NCBI GenBank assembly: GCA_029706075.1
Contig: JAINUG010000108.1
Location: 992,001-1,056,000 of the forward strand
Direction of reading: 5' to 3'
Length of the DNA: 64,000 nucleotides
Source of the DNA: Aldrovandia affinis
Lineage: Eukaryota; Chordata; Actinopteri; Notacanthiformes; Halosauridae
The position numbers were made by a program, and so were the translations under genes. Every line of letters starts with the position of its first letter. Positions within the stretch are counted from its first letter, which is position 1. This document shows positions 11,835 to 24,930 of the stretch, one piece after another. Below the pieces are notes generated by a model. The model searched no databases. It was not told the DNA's origin and saw nothing but the letters and a program-made list of their open reading frames with translations.

Positions 11835-12750
11835 CTGCTCAGGCCAAGGAGAAACGAAAAAAACAAAATGTTCAGGATCATTAGATGTGAAATCCGGTAT
11901 GGGTACAGATGCATTTCACCTCTGTGCATGACCCGTAAATCACCAGCGCAAATACCACCCAAGTGCAAGAAATGAAGCAGAATGACAAATCTAATTCAAA
12001 TCCCTCAGGAGAAGATGATATATGTGTAATTAACTGTTTCCATAGTGCTGCTCTTAGCCATAATCACCACAATCCATCGAATGTAACTATAGTAATTATA
12101 ATCAAACTCAAACTGTTTGGCATCCCAGCGCAAATCTGTTTGTGTTGAATACAGAAGAAGCATGCCACTTTCCATCTCTATTTTACATTTGCCAGGTTTG
12201 GGATTTTCTCCCTTGTTTAGTTCTCCCAACAAATGTTGTTGGGTGTATAAAAATTGAGCATCACTACTTGATTAAGAGGATAAAAAAAACACATGTCACA
12301 CTTAACACACTTAAAAATAACATGATCCAGAATAAAACACCAAATTTGTGAATACTCCCATAAAATTGTTGGCAGGATAACTCTAATGTTAAAAGGTTGC
12401 ATTTTTTCACTCTTGATTTTGAACATTGAGGATGTCAATTTCTTTGAGAAAGGCTTTTCTGAAACTTTGGGCTGTGTGTTCGTCCATTGCCATGAGGAAA
12501 TATATGATTCATTAAACTATATATTACTTTCCACACACATTGGACTCAGTTTTGCGTGTGCTCCCCTTCAACATTGACACTGCAGGATGAACCCATCTTG
12601 TTTTTTCATGAACTGTAGACTTATATGTGGCCTTATATAACTGAGAGTAAGTCACAGCCAATGGCTAGTTGGCTAATTCCGTTCACAGATGAGCTTCAGT
12701 GAGGAGAGTAGAATAGTGAGGATAAGACAAACTCAGTGGATGAAATCAAG

Positions 12751-12834
12751 TTTAGGACAGCAACACCCCCTTTACTAAATGTATTGAACCAAATCTGTGG
12801 TTCAATAAATTTGGTAAAGGGTTTGCTATCCTAA
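12751..12834. other. Long hairpin, about 40-bp arms, 6-base loop
   Basis: The left arm TTACTAAATGTATTGAACCA pairs with TGGTTCAATAAATTTGGTAA. Pairing continues outwards: TTAGGACAGCAA pairs with TTTGCTATCCTAA around a small bulge. It could be a tiny palindromic MITE or a microRNA-like foldback. The sequence alone does not decide, and no known microRNA seed is claimed. Confidence 0.7.
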
Positions 12835-13802
12835 CCTCTTAATTTAATTTAGTTCCTTTTTTCCTTGGATATGCACCCCTTTGTTGCAAGATGACAATAC
12901 ATTTTATTCCTGTAATGAACTGACTGAATTCAAACCCACTGGATATTTTAGTTGCAAATTCCCGAACGCAATATGTTATTTACTTGCTTATTTATGCATC
13001 TTTTTACTACAAAATGAGCAGTGAATTTAGGACCAGCATAATGACAAATCGTCATTCAATCTGAAACAATGAAAAAAAAAAACATGAGCACTGTATGGGC
13101 TGAGTTATAAGAAGCCATGAAAAGAATGGAAACCGCATTCCATACAAATCCTTCTGTGCTGCCCTCTAGTGCCATAAATCAGAGCAGAGTCCACAGTGCG
13201 TTGCCCAATGGCAAACATTCACAGCTGAACAGCTGTCTGCAAGAGCCACTCTCGCATTCCAGCTCCGCTGCAGACCACTGAACAATCTTCAAATTGAGAG
13301 GTGTCAGGGAACAAACCCAGTACTGCAATGACATGAATTGATGCTATGAAAACTGAAGGTCTCTGACCGACCTCTCAGATACAACCAGCGATGACGCCCC
13401 TAGCAAGACTGGGGTGGGGAGGTGGAGGTGGCCTAAGACAAAGACATTTACGATAAACCCAAGAAACAATGAAGACAGATGTTTTGTGATCTGTCATGTC
13501 TAATGTAAACACACAGGCTTCAGCAATGGAACTCAAAAGAGAGCGTTGTGGAGAAAGCCCAAACTAACAGTTTTTCCACTGTTTCATATTGATATCTGGG
13601 AGCTATTGGGAAGGAAAGGCCAGATTGTAGGAGGTTTACTAGCATGATCATGAATGGCCTAACAGGTTGTCCAAACATGGTCACAATATTTAGGTGTTGA
13701 TGCCAATAAATAAGGAGCAAAGTACGTAAGTAGCGATGAAGGGATGAAAATAAAGTCCCAAATAAAGAGCATTTCTGAATAGGCTAATGCATAATATGTG
13801 TG

Positions 13803-13805
<3 letters not shown>

Positions 13806-13898
<93 letters not shown>
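13806..13898. repeat. (GT)n microsatellite
   Basis: An almost pure TG dinucleotide run of about 93 bases, ending in a GTGCGTGTTT transition and then a G-rich patch. Open frames on both strands across it are artefacts. Confidence 0.98.
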
Positions 13899-13899
<1 letters not shown>

Positions 13900-14753
13900 T
13901 GGAGGGGGGGTGTTTTAAGTGGGTGATTAATCTTCTTTTGAGTAGACTCAAACAAGTGTGTGTGGGGGTGGGGGGGTTCTCTTGACAACATATTGAAATG
14001 TTGTATGTGTCTTCCAGCTCTGAATGAACATCCTCTTTCATAGGATAAAATTGAGATAGCATTTTTATGTGTAGCTGCATGCGGGATTGTTCGTGTTCTT
14101 TTGTAAAATGATCCGGCATTTTACAAAAGGACATGAAGTCAGATGGATGGAGAACTGTTGAGCAAAGTCATTAAATAGCATTCAATCTGAGCTTTTCATT
14201 ACTCAGGGGGGGCTCTGCTTGGCTTTTCTGGTCTGTCAGACATAGCCATTAGCACACCATGCTGCTAGGATACCTGGGATTACCACTCATCATTGTCACC
14301 CTCACACGACTCTGGGAAAGGCAGTCAGGCGCCTTCCACTGCCCAGTCGCTTTCTGCTTTCTCTCACATGGACCTTCATACAGTGTCTGACATACATCTT
14401 TCAACGGGAGACAACTGCTCTCCCAACATTTCTCTATCTGAAAGCCAGCAAGTCTCACACATACCCCACACAGGCACATGTACTTTACACCTCACTCTAC
14501 TCTTCACAGCGTTACACTTAATTACCATTTTCATTACTTACTTACTTATCCTTTATTATGCCAGGAGGTTCAGCTAAGAACTCATATTTCTCTTTTACAA
14601 TGTTGACATTGGAAGAAGTGTCAATTTATTACAGTAGGTGGCCAGATGAATTAAGTATGAAGCATGTATTTACACTCAAGTTAAATATCGTTGCCCAGCA
14701 CTCTACAACTTCCAATTCATGACTCTCCAAAGTTCCACTCAGACTGAGCTCAC

Positions 14754-15010
14754 TGGAAATTATTCGGAACGACGCCCGATTGACCAGAAAGGTAGCTGTC
14801 ACGTTGGAAGTCTCTGCAAACAACAACACTGCATGAATGCGAAATCGAACCGAAAGCGAAGCGGCTCTTGGTAAAAGCAAAACATCGAGAGAGCGCTCTT
14901 TGATCCCACTCTGGGTACAACGCTGTACAACGCGTGGGATGCAGGGTCGTCGCCGAGTGCGTGTGGTCTCTCTTCATGTTGGGGATTTAGCTGGGTGGCG
15001 ATCGGACCAG
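14754..15010 (-). promoter_or_regulatory. Candidate SCARA5 5' UTR exon and promoter, CpG-richer
   Basis: The stretch from about 14830 to 15010 has many CpGs (such as CGAAATCGAACCGAAAGCG and GGTCGTCGCCGAGTGCG) in an otherwise CpG-poor region. On the minus strand a donor-like ATTTCCA/GTGAGCTC follows at 14753. This would suit a non-coding first exon feeding the acceptor at 11835. The exact start is not known, and no TATA box is evident. Confidence 0.4.
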
Positions 15011-18000
15011 AGCGACTGACTTGTTTTGAGAGGAAACTCGGGAGATTAGTTGTGCATGCAGTACAATTGTCTTCCTCACTTAGTAAGTTATTAGATGCAT
15101 GAATACCCATCTGTGACTTCTGGTACACTAAACCGATACACTTTAACATTGACCGCAGATAGGCTTGAGGCTTTATATAACGTTGGAAAGTCTGACATGG
15201 CAACACTTAGATATCATAGTTCTTGTCTCTTCAAATTCTATAATATTAGCCAACTGTAAACTGAGAATTGCATTCAATGCTGCAGAATATATGTAAATGA
15301 GAAATTTCCAACTGTACGTAGCCTATACCAAATAAGAAACACCTTTGCAACTCATGGAGACCCAAGTTTTCAGTTCAGGTGAAAAAAATAAGAAAGAAGT
15401 GAATTATTCCAACTCTTTATTTTACTTTCATGCCTAAATTCTTACACTGTACAACACAGCAAACGACAGGGGATAAACGGTGGCCAAAGACTGCTCTGCA
15501 GACAAGTGATAGAAACAAGTGCAGTATAGGACGATTTGTTTTTCGTTGCTTGTTGTAGAGTGACAGCAGTTGTAGCATTAAGTAACATGACTATAAAACA
15601 ATTCATAAAACATCAAACTTTGCCACTTACCTCGTCAGTTGTAAAAATAAAAGTATGCATGAACAGTTCCACGATTTACTATTAGCACTTCATGATTTCT
15701 AATCCTAGGTTTTCCCAAAATGACGAATATTTTGTACGTATGTATATTTTTTCAACAAGGTCCTTGGCAGGTTTTCATTTCAAATGCGGAGTTTTGGAGA
15801 CAAAACATAACAGATAAATATAACTAACAAGAGGTGAGGACCGCCACGAGAGTTGTGCATCAGCTCCAGGGCAGCCTGGATTTGTCAATACAATTTCAAC
15901 AAACCGAGAGAACGTATGGTGCGTACCGTGCGACGTTTATCCTCGCGAAGGCTATTCTAATTAGATTCGTATTTACTTCATTGTATAGTATCTGGTTTCC
16001 CAGCTAGTGCGCCTGAGGCAGTGTCCAATAAAACTGTATTAAAACTTTTATATTCTTTTTAACAAAAGCGCCCTCTACCGGATATGAAGTTTTACTTTCT
16101 TCGCCACCCTGTCATACCAAGCTAATAACTCAAAAGATACACATGGACAGATACACGTAGCCTATATAAAATAACATTTACTGAAAAGTTACATGCAAGT
16201 GTCGTGTTGTAATTCTTGTTCTGCATGCTCATATCGATGCCCAAGTTATACATTAAAACAAATAGTTTGTGAATAATAATAATAATAATAATCATATATT
16301 TTTTTGAAAGGTTATGCTAAAGAGTAGTTTTTGTTCTGCTATTCAGATACAGATTCATTCACAGATTCGGGACAGATCAGAAATTGAGTGAACATAGTAG
16401 AGAGACAAGTTTTCACAAGGCTATGGAAGGCAGTGGTTGATAACACTAGCAGTTCATTTCTCCCTTGGTGGGCCAGATATGAGAAGCAGTGAGCCCTGGC
16501 TTTCCAATGTTGAGGGGCACAGACATCACCAACTGTGAATAAGTGCAAGGCACAGGCAGGGTGCAGGAAGAGATGACTGTAATTATGTAGGGACGGTGTG
16601 GCTGAGGGACGTTTTGCCAATCCTAAGATTTTGAAGATATTCCAGGAAACACATGGAGGGAGTGCCCTTCTGTAGCACTATAGACGTTGGTTCAGCTTGT
16701 ATTTTTTATTAAATTGGTTTTGCATAAACAAGTAGTGGATTGCACCAATTTGGAATGGTAGTTCATGATAGTGCATGATACTCGGTTTGCATTTTGACAG
16801 GAAGTAGGCTTACCTTCCAAGTTGATTGTGGGACTTTGTTTTGTCATGATAATATTGAGAACAAGAAGTATATTATAAGGATTGTATGTATGTGTGTGTG
16901 TGTGTGTGTGTTGTAGTTATGTTTTAAAACATCAAATGGGCAAATAAAAATCCCACAATCATAGGAGTTACTTGTGGAGCTAAAGCAATTGAAGTATTCT
17001 TAGAAATGTCAACATTGCTGACTGCTTTCTTAGCCAACCATGTTGAAATGAAGCAGTATTTATGTCATTCTTTCCTACAAGCTGTGTTTAACAGCTGCAG
17101 TACTATAGAATTACCTTGATGCTGTTTATGAATTAAGCTGACCACGTTTCAGAAGTGCACCTGAGTTTTTCCTTTCAAGCTACAGATTCTTTTGATGTTG
17201 GACAGCTGTGGGTCAACACTGAAATGTTCTGTTTCCAGTTATCAAAAGAGATCCTTATATGCCAAATCAGATCAGGATACTGGGTCAGTTCAAGTAGGCA
17301 GTGATAAAAGTCCTTCATAAAAACCTAAGCTTTACTACTGTGCAGAGGTGTTTTTTAAACTTCCTGAGGATTTTTAGACCTGCTGACCAGAACAATATTC
17401 AAAACTAGTTGATAATGATACAAAAAAAAGTTTAGGCATTTTGTTATATATATATATGAAACATGAGCTATATAAAAGGCAATATTTTTATATCAACAGA
17501 ACAGTGCTGTGCTGAAGATTACCCCTTTCAGCTGACATGTTGATATGTTCTGACTACATACAACCTTTGGAAAGTGTTTATAATGCATTTTATAAAGTAA
17601 TGAAAAATTACTTCATATTCTGATGCATTGTGATTGAAAGCAGAAACAATGCTAATTAATGAGGCCCCAACAAGCCCACACAAGAGAGTGACTCATTCAT
17701 TTTTCCCAGAAAACCCCAGAAATCACAAGAGGAACAGACCACGCTAACCATGCCTGGAATGCCACAGCTTTATAACTTTCACATGTTTCAATTGGTCATG
17801 TTTGGCCATATTTGAGCATGTAATGTAATTTTCTGCATTGTGAAACTTTTTCTGTCACTGCATCCTTTACAAGTACACGTTTTTCTGTCACTGTACCCCT
17901 TACTGTATCCTTTACAACTATAGCTATACGTACCCCTAGCTATACATTGATATGACTAGTATAACTACTTATTTTCTTGGCAGACCCAAACCCTGATCTA

Positions 18001-19398
18001 GAGTGAGTTAGGCTTTACATATTATCAATTCATATAGTTGGATTAACTGTAGAATTTCAGGTTTAGTATAGCACCTTTATCAAGTGTGTGATGGAAAACT
18101 TGGAAATGAAACCAATTTTCCTTTAAATTACAAGCCCAATCTTATGTCTCACTGCTGCTGTAATCAAAAGCAAAAGAGAAACATATGGTGAGAGGTCAGT
18201 GCTGATCAAATATGTTCAAATACTTGAATCAGTGCATGATTGAACTACCCTCCTAAACAACACAATGAGCCCTTTAATCATCCAAACTAACACTTATTAC
18301 CACACAAAACATAGATTTTTTTGTTTTATCCTTTGCCAGTGTGGGAGCTTCAGGAACTGCATATTTTATTTTCCTTCACTGTTTCCTCTTTTACTCTGCA
18401 GAAAATTGTAGTTTCATCATTGATTATTTAGTTGTGCTTTTAAATGTCTTGTTGGTACATGTCTCTGTACTCTGTACTGTAAGTGACTGGATTACTTCAG
18501 TGCAAATATGTGGTGTTGTAACTTTGCTTTCTGACTGAATGTATCACCATTAAGCCTGTTGTTTTATTATTGTTGCTGTTTCATAAGTTAAGGGCTGTTT
18601 TTGTTGTCAGGAAAGTGTATTACTTACAAGCCTGTAATTTGAAACACTCACTTCTTAGTGGTGCCTTTACTTGGTCAAGCATGTTTGCATTGGATCACAA
18701 TGATGTTTCATGGACACATATGCCCTCAGGAGATACTCTCAGGGGCCTTCCAGATGTAGTGGTCTGTCCAAACAAAACCTGAAGTACAGACCCCTGGTAG
18801 CTTTCTGACTTGATATCTGAACCAGGAAATGATTATATGCACATCCTGTATGTATAACCCCATACATTTTATGTGCATCATTCAAAAACGACATTGAATT
18901 GCTGTGTCTGGAGTTACTATATATATATATATATATATATATGGTGCATACACTGAGAATTGGGTAAGCAATGAGAATTTCATAATGAAAATAATCACTT
19001 CTAAGTTTAATATTAGGCTACACTGTTAATATAAAGCTTATCATCTATTACGTCACACCAAATAATTTTGCTTACTGTCACGGTCATATCAGTGTGTAGT
19101 TATAACAGTTTTGCCCTGTTTTTGTGAATTTAACTATGAAGAGGTTCTATGGTAGTGTAAAATCTGTTCTGTGAATTCTGTAGCCTACCGTTTGTGTTTT
19201 TGAGCTAATAATGAGTTTTTAATATAGTGGATGCTTGTCTGAAACTTAACAAACGAAGATAATTCATAAAATGCACCATGAAAGGTGAATGTTCGCACTT
19301 AGAATTGGCATTTGATGTAATATCAGTTTCCGACAGAACTCCTTCACTAGTTCCTTGCAGGAGCGTGCCTTTCCTCTTGCTTCCACTGGCAAGCGCAG
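15011..19398. other. Intergenic region between the two divergent genes
   Basis: No gene was recognised. It contains ATAATA repeats (about 16272-16294), a TG run (about 16885-16911) and AT runs (17440-17456, 18918-18941). CpGs rise again from about 19340, next to the first exon of the SAM-domain gene. Confidence 0.4.
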
Positions 19399-19443
19399 AT
19401 GAGCCGAACGCATGCGTGGCTGTCAAGACGCGAGACATCACAG
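19399..19443 (+). CDS. SAM-domain protein (SAMD10/12-like), candidate exon 1
   Basis: This short exon encodes MSRTHAWLSRRETSQ and ends at the donor TCACAG/GTAAGA. It is the least certain exon. It was chosen because it is preceded by a CpG-rich stretch, has a near-consensus donor, ends in phase 0, and joins exactly in phase to the acceptor at 24353. The intron would be about 4.9 kb. If it is only 5' UTR, translation would start at Met 24369 in exon 2, giving MGSCKRV, an N-terminus with Gly2 and Cys4 that could be acylated (inference). Confidence 0.45.
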
Positions 19444-22399
19444 GTAAGACGCAGGCCAGGTTTCCGGAAACATTCCGCTGCCTCTGACGGGATTTTAGAT
19501 AAAAATACCGTATTATCCTTATTTGTAATCGAGTAGGGCGAGAATTAAAACGACTACTTTCACAGCAAGAGCTTTTAAAAAGTTCCCTTTCTCTTGCTGG
19601 GTGCCTTTCGCGATAATATGGAATATACGTAGTATATTTTCTTTGACCAATTAATGAGGTTTAATTCGCTAATTGTTTATAATCACGAAACGCAAACTGG
19701 AAAGTGGTTCCAAGTTATTTGTTATTGGGTGCTGTTCGGACTATGCCTGCCCTAAACTCGCTGTTGTGGCTAGCAGCTAGTTAGCGTTGCCTTCACGTTC
19801 ACGTTTGACTACGACCACCAATATTACGTTGTGCTTGGAATGGTACCAGGGCAGGGCGTTCGAACGTATGTAGTAAACCCTGTAAAATAGACATTGTAAT
19901 GATAATAGTTGCGTTAAACATAGTTATAATAATATGAAAACGATGTCTTAGTACTGGATAACATTACCACACTATATTATTAACAAGTAGTTTATGTAGT
20001 AACGTAAATCACCGCTTGGGGGTGTATTTGTACCAGTAATTTTGCATACTAAGACTCCCGTCAGATTCCAGCCAAATTGGCTGTTTTTCTTTTTGAATTA
20101 TTATTATTTTGTGTTCAAATATCTGCTAATCCAATTAATATTCCCAGTTTCACTCAATTAAACTAAGATATCAATTTTAGAATTTTAGCATTAGTACTAA
20201 GTTGCCATGCCAGATGCTTTAATGCAAATCGTCATGAAAATAAATGTGCGATGATGTTAACCACATAATTAATTCAAATTGTTGCAGATTGAGCCTTTAT
20301 AAAGAATATCAGAAATGATCTACATTTTAATTTAATGCCTCACATTGGTTTCATGAAGCATAAAACCTTTATCTTAAAGGAATTACTAATGAAATGTAAT
20401 GAAAATGTGACTTAAGAAAATAAGAAGTGACATCTTTTTGTTGTGTAGAACAACAGCTACCTTATAATACAGCAAAACTGGTGGTGTACCTGATCACATG
20501 TCAGAGATAAGGGGTGTGAGTCTTAGGCCAATGAAAGTGAAAAAGTAACCCCCCCAATGTGTTTAATAGTCTAAAACACATTGTTTACTGAAAAATGGAT
20601 GTCTTTGGTTTTTCTAAAGTAAATGGCGTATACCTTTTCTTGCTGCAACTGAACCCCCCAATCTATAATACCCTATATGTTTTCCTTTAACATACTGATA
20701 TTCCCTGGTCTCATAAAACAGTTGTCCACTATGTTGTTTGTACGATCCAAATCCACGATCCAAAAAGAGACAATATGATATTTGATGTCATATATAATTA
20801 CCTTTGTGAATACAGCCTAGTAAATCTGCATGTATGTCCTGTGTTTGGTCAAACGTTTGTGAAAAAAAGTAAAGATGGTCTTCTTTGCCCTGAGGAAAAT
20901 GGAGAACCATTTAGTTTAGCTTTCTGTTTGTCAGCAATGGATAACACACCGGGTCATTATGCTCTGTTTCTGTTTTTAATTGTCTGTCAAGATACTGTCC
21001 TTAGAATTGAACTGAAGTAGCGTCTGGATTCTCAATTAAAGGAGTGGTATAATTCTTACTGTCCTTTTATTAAATTCCAGTGAAAACAATGACAGATTCC
21101 AGTTTTAAAACAAGAAAAAGACTAAAAGATTTTATATTACACGTTAAGGCAGAAAAAGGAGTCTCACTTGTTCCCCCATAAGTTAAGCAGAGTGATGGAA
21201 TCCAAAGGTATGAGTAAGACCGATAAAGGCATGGAAATCCAAATGTTAACCCATTCAGTGTCCTTACCATAAGAGAAAAGTCTCACCATAGAAATCAAAG
21301 CATCTCAATATGGTGGGAAGATAAATATTACCTCCTCCTGTATCTACCCCACAAGCACTGTTCCTGAATGTAAGGAATGAATGAGAGTTCTTTAGTTTCA
21401 GTTCAGTAGTTTGTTTTTTTGCCCTCTATCGAAATAATTTTCTCTCTCTGTTTGGCAATGGCATGCATTTAGTCCTGTGGGACTCTCATTCTTGGCAGTG
21501 CTAGAGTTTAATCTTTTTTAATTATATGAGGAAATTTGATTTTTGTCATTTAAAAATCTCAAAACAACAGGATGCCCTACTGCATGTAAAGGTCAGATAA
21601 ACAAATGTGCGGAATAGGTTTTATACAAGCTAGTTTATGAATTTATGGAACACTGGGGACTGGCGTTGAGGCATTAGCTTACTTAATTTATAGTATAAAC
21701 ATGGATAAAAAGCTGTAAAATTTATTTACGTAGTTTTAAACTTAGTGGCCATTCATTCATTTTAATGAGCCCCATTCCCAGTGTCTAAATATTATAAACA
21801 ATGAAAAATGGCCTAAATAAATTCTGCTAAGAAGCTATCCAATAAATGAGTCCAAATATACAATGTAGTCTTAACTGCCTTATAGACCATGCTGTTTAGA
21901 ATGCTGGAACTGGTTTTTCCTCTCACAACCTCTCATGACATTGCAAGCTCAACGAACATCACAATTTACCAACAACTTTGTTTAGTTTGTGTGTCAACCA
22001 TAACATACTTGGAGAGTCATTCCATATCAAATGAATAACCTGTTGACCTCACCCCTTTTGGTTTTAACAATATTTTCCATAACTGTTTGCCCATAGGAGA
22101 AATGGTTAGACTGATTTCTGGACCTGAATGACCAACCATTAAGGAGATTCAGGTGCTCAAAGTTAATCCATTTTGGACACCCACCCTACCATAAGACATC
22201 CATATCTTCATCGCTGATAAATATATAAGGTTGATTATGATCTTGGTGTAAAAGCTTTTAAATGGGGTTGTTCAAAGACTTTATACTTTCTATAAAACCA
22301 AAATATTGTTTTTACCTTTGACCTAATGCCTACACTCAGTTTCTTTTCATGTTTACATATGTTGGAGCTTAGACCCTAAGTTTGGCTAATGTTTTTGTG
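19444..22399. other. Intron 1 of the SAM gene, proximal part
   Basis: No exon was recognised. A CpG-richer patch runs to about 19870. The stretch 21980-22390 reads like an old dispersed repeat but was not assigned to a family. Confidence 0.35.
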
Positions 22400-22520
22400 A
22401 CATATACCATTTAGCAGATGGATTTATCCAAAGCAACTTATGGTAGTGAGTGCATACATTTTTCAGTATATGTGGTCTCAATGGGACTTGGTAACAGTTT
22501 GAATAGGTTGAGGAGAATGA
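22400..22520 (-). mobile_element. L2-type LINE 3' tail remnant
   Basis: On the minus strand it reads CATAAGTTGCTTTGGATAAA, then TCCATCTGCTAAATGG. This is the signature tail of fish L2-type elements and their SINE partners. Only the tail is recognisable. Confidence 0.6.
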
Positions 22521-23040
22521 GTAGAGGAAGGAATAAGGGTTGCAAACACTGGTGACATGTTAGTGGGTGATATTTATACTATGGGCACTGTTATTATAGA
22601 ATGGGTACACTTTATCTGTGGCCCTTCCTCCCAAACATAACTTATAACTAGGGCCTGGAGAAAATCTTGAGCACGTGACCATCTGGGCTGTAAGGCTGAC
22701 TTTCAGCAGTTATTCTCCAGTTGTCCTTGTAGGCAGCCCAAGTTCAGCAATCATTTGTCAAACAGCACAAACATGTTACTATTTATATACAATTAGGGCC
22801 TAACAGAGCACAAAACAATACAATTATGCTCTTAAGGGTAAGTGTGGAGGAGGTCATGGATGCACTAAAAATGTATTTCCATCGAGTCAAACAATATCCT
22901 ACAGGTACATCGCATACCACAGGTTTAATTTACTTTGCACATCTTGCAACTTATCTTTAGACCACACCACAAACATTACAAGAGATTAATTTCCCCCCCC
23001 TTTCAATATAATGCATTATGCATCCAAAGAGATTTTATAT

Positions 23041-23289
23041 GGCTGGCTGGCTGGCAGTGTAGTGTAATGGTTGGGGAGCTGGGCTTGTAACTCAGAGGTT
23101 GCAGGTTAAAATCCCAGGTGGGGCACTGCTGTTGTACCCTTGAGCAAGGTACTTAACCTGAATTGCTTCAGTAAAATATCCAGCTGTATAAATGGATTGT
23201 ATGTAAAGAAATGTAAACTGTGTAACTCGCTCTCGATAAGAGCATCTGCTAAATGCCTAAAATGTAAAAAATAAAAAATAAAAAATAAA
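23041..23289 (+). mobile_element. V-SINE, apparently full length
   Basis: A tRNA-like head (AGTGTAGTGTAATGGTTGGG, then GGTTGCAGGTTAAAATCCC as a degenerate B box) is followed by the conserved V domain (GTTGTACCCTTGAGCAAGGT, ACTTAACCTGAATTGCT, ATCCAGCTGTATAAATGG). After that comes the L2-type tail CTCGATAAGAGCATCTGCTA and an AAAAAT repeat. The order and length of about 250 bp fit a complete member of the family. It depends on an L2-type reverse transcriptase (family knowledge). Confidence 0.92.
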
Positions 23290-23309
23290 GTATATTTCTG
23301 AGTAGCGAA

Positions 23310-23830
23310 TCAACCAATGGCTAGCTTGATGTCCGAAAACAATGGGAGTATATGTATCCACAAGTAGCTTGAAACTGCATGCCAAAATTAAATCCTAGCA
23401 ACTTCTAAACGAATCGCTCAGCCACAGGGTTATTTTGGAAGTTGAACATGTACCTAACGTCAGATGATAATTTAATCGTATGATGAAGTATAACGCTGAA
23501 ATTGGACCACTATACTTTCAACATTTTAAGTCTAACCACTTAGCTACCACTAAGTGGTTCTCCATGTGCTTCTATCTACAAGAACTATCACCTAAGATAT
23601 GAATACAATAAGTTCAACTTCCAAATTAAGGACATGCTCTCAGTAACTTGGTTAGAAGTTACTGGGAGGTAATTTTGGAAATTTATAGCATGCTACTTGC
23701 GGGTACATAAACTCCAATTGTTTTTGGACGTACATGCTAGAAACTCTTTCTTGGATGCGCCGTACATCATATTGAAGGTAAAGAAAATTGTACTTGTTCA
23801 AATTTGGGTGAACTATCACTTTAAGGACAC
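23310..23830. mobile_element. Foldback-type DNA element
   Basis: The block GTCCGAAAACAATGGGAGTA with GTATCCACAAGTAGC (about 23331-23370) recurs inverted at about 23690-23728. The word AAGTTGAAC near 23438 has an inverted mate near 23612. The right edge, GGTGAACTATCACTTTAAG at 23808-23826, is the type of end seen on fish MITEs (the other strand reads TAAAGTGATAGTTCACC). No transposase was found. The left edge is unclear because the V-SINE lies there. Confidence 0.5.
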
Positions 23831-24353
23831 AAAAACACAAAACAACTAAGGTTTGAGAAGGATACAAGCGAAGGCGAAACATTATGAAAAAGCAGAAGGG
23901 GAAAGCACAGAGAGAGCTGACATGATTTAATGTATCTACTTGTCAGTGGATACGAATCATGTCAATGCTGAGAGAAGTGTATCTTAAGGGCAGGTTTTCT
24001 CACTTCATGAAATAAGATACAGTAAACCAGATAACAATGTTGATATTTAACTTCAAATCCAAGCACTGGATGTTTTCCATTAGCACTGGACATCCTCAGC
24101 TGCCCCTGTTTTTATTTGCATGCCCCTGCTGCAAATATCTTGTTTTATCTTTTAGTCTTACAATATTTTTTAACACTGCAGTTTATCATTTTATATCAAC
24201 ATTTCCCACCTCTTCAAAGATAAACTATTTAAAATGATATGTTGATATGTGCTAGGAAGACTTTAGAAAAATGAGCTACAGAGAGAGCCTGTTGTCGCTA
24301 GGAGAGATCCTTCAATTCACACCTACCAATCTTCATATCCCTGGCGCTCACAG

Positions 24354-24489
24354 GGCCCAAGGACCAGGATGGGTAGCTGCAAAAGAGTCTCCTACTGGAC
24401 AGTGGAGGAAGTGTATGACTGGGTTTCAGCACAGTACCCCTCCAAACAGGCTGCCTTCTTGCAGGCTATCGACAATCATGCCATTTCAG
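24354..24489 (+). CDS. SAM-domain protein (SAMD10/12-like), exon 2: first half of the SAM domain
   Basis: It encodes GPRTRMGSCKRVSYWTVEEV, then YDWVSAQYPSKQAAFLQAID and NHAISG with the last Gly split. The WTVEEVYDWV and FLQAIDNHAISG blocks are the opening helices of a SAM domain. SAMD12 has WTQQDVCKWL and DITGRALLRL in the same places. The acceptor is CTGGCGCTCACAG and the donor is TTTCAG/GTACCA. The frame is open back to 24267, so a longer 5' extension of this exon is possible. In flies the relative aveugle bridges CNK and KSR in Ras/MAPK signalling by SAM-SAM contacts. A similar adaptor role here is inference from the family. Confidence 0.85.
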
Positions 24490-24930
24490 GTACCACTACT
24501 CGTACTAAAAGGGCTACTCTACACCTTGTGATGTGAGACAAACCTTAGCCACAGTAACATGTTTTACATTGTGTAATCTAATATATAATAAAGCTTTAAT
24601 ACCATTATATGTGGTAGTGTATCTCGCTCTCTCACAGTGCTGGAAAAAGTATTTTGTATTTGATGTATTTAAATAATAACAATGAAAAGAAGTTAGGTTC
24701 AAAACATAGCATTGCATTTATTTAAATGTGTCAACTTATCAACCATATCACATCTTCGCTTGAATAATAATTGTCTCTATCAGAACATCGGCGTGTATGT
24801 TAGTCTAGTTTTCAGAGTTGCGTAATGGTGCATCGGCAACGTCCTAGAAAAGGCAAAGCCTAAAGAACCAAAGCATTATGGGAACTGCAGGATGGACACC
24901 CTTGTGCGCTCCCAATGTGTCCCTCCTCAG

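Larger units (their letters stand above)
11835..14753. other. SCARA5 5' intron, likely
   Basis: This lies between the acceptor at 11835 and the candidate 5' UTR exon ending at 14754. It includes a near-perfect hairpin at 12751-12834 and a long GT microsatellite at 13806-13898. No exon was recognised. Confidence 0.4.

Noticed and set aside
13659-14134. Long open frames of alternating His-Thr or Val-Cys across 13806-13898
   Set aside because: They are translations of the GT microsatellite; no splice or domain evidence.
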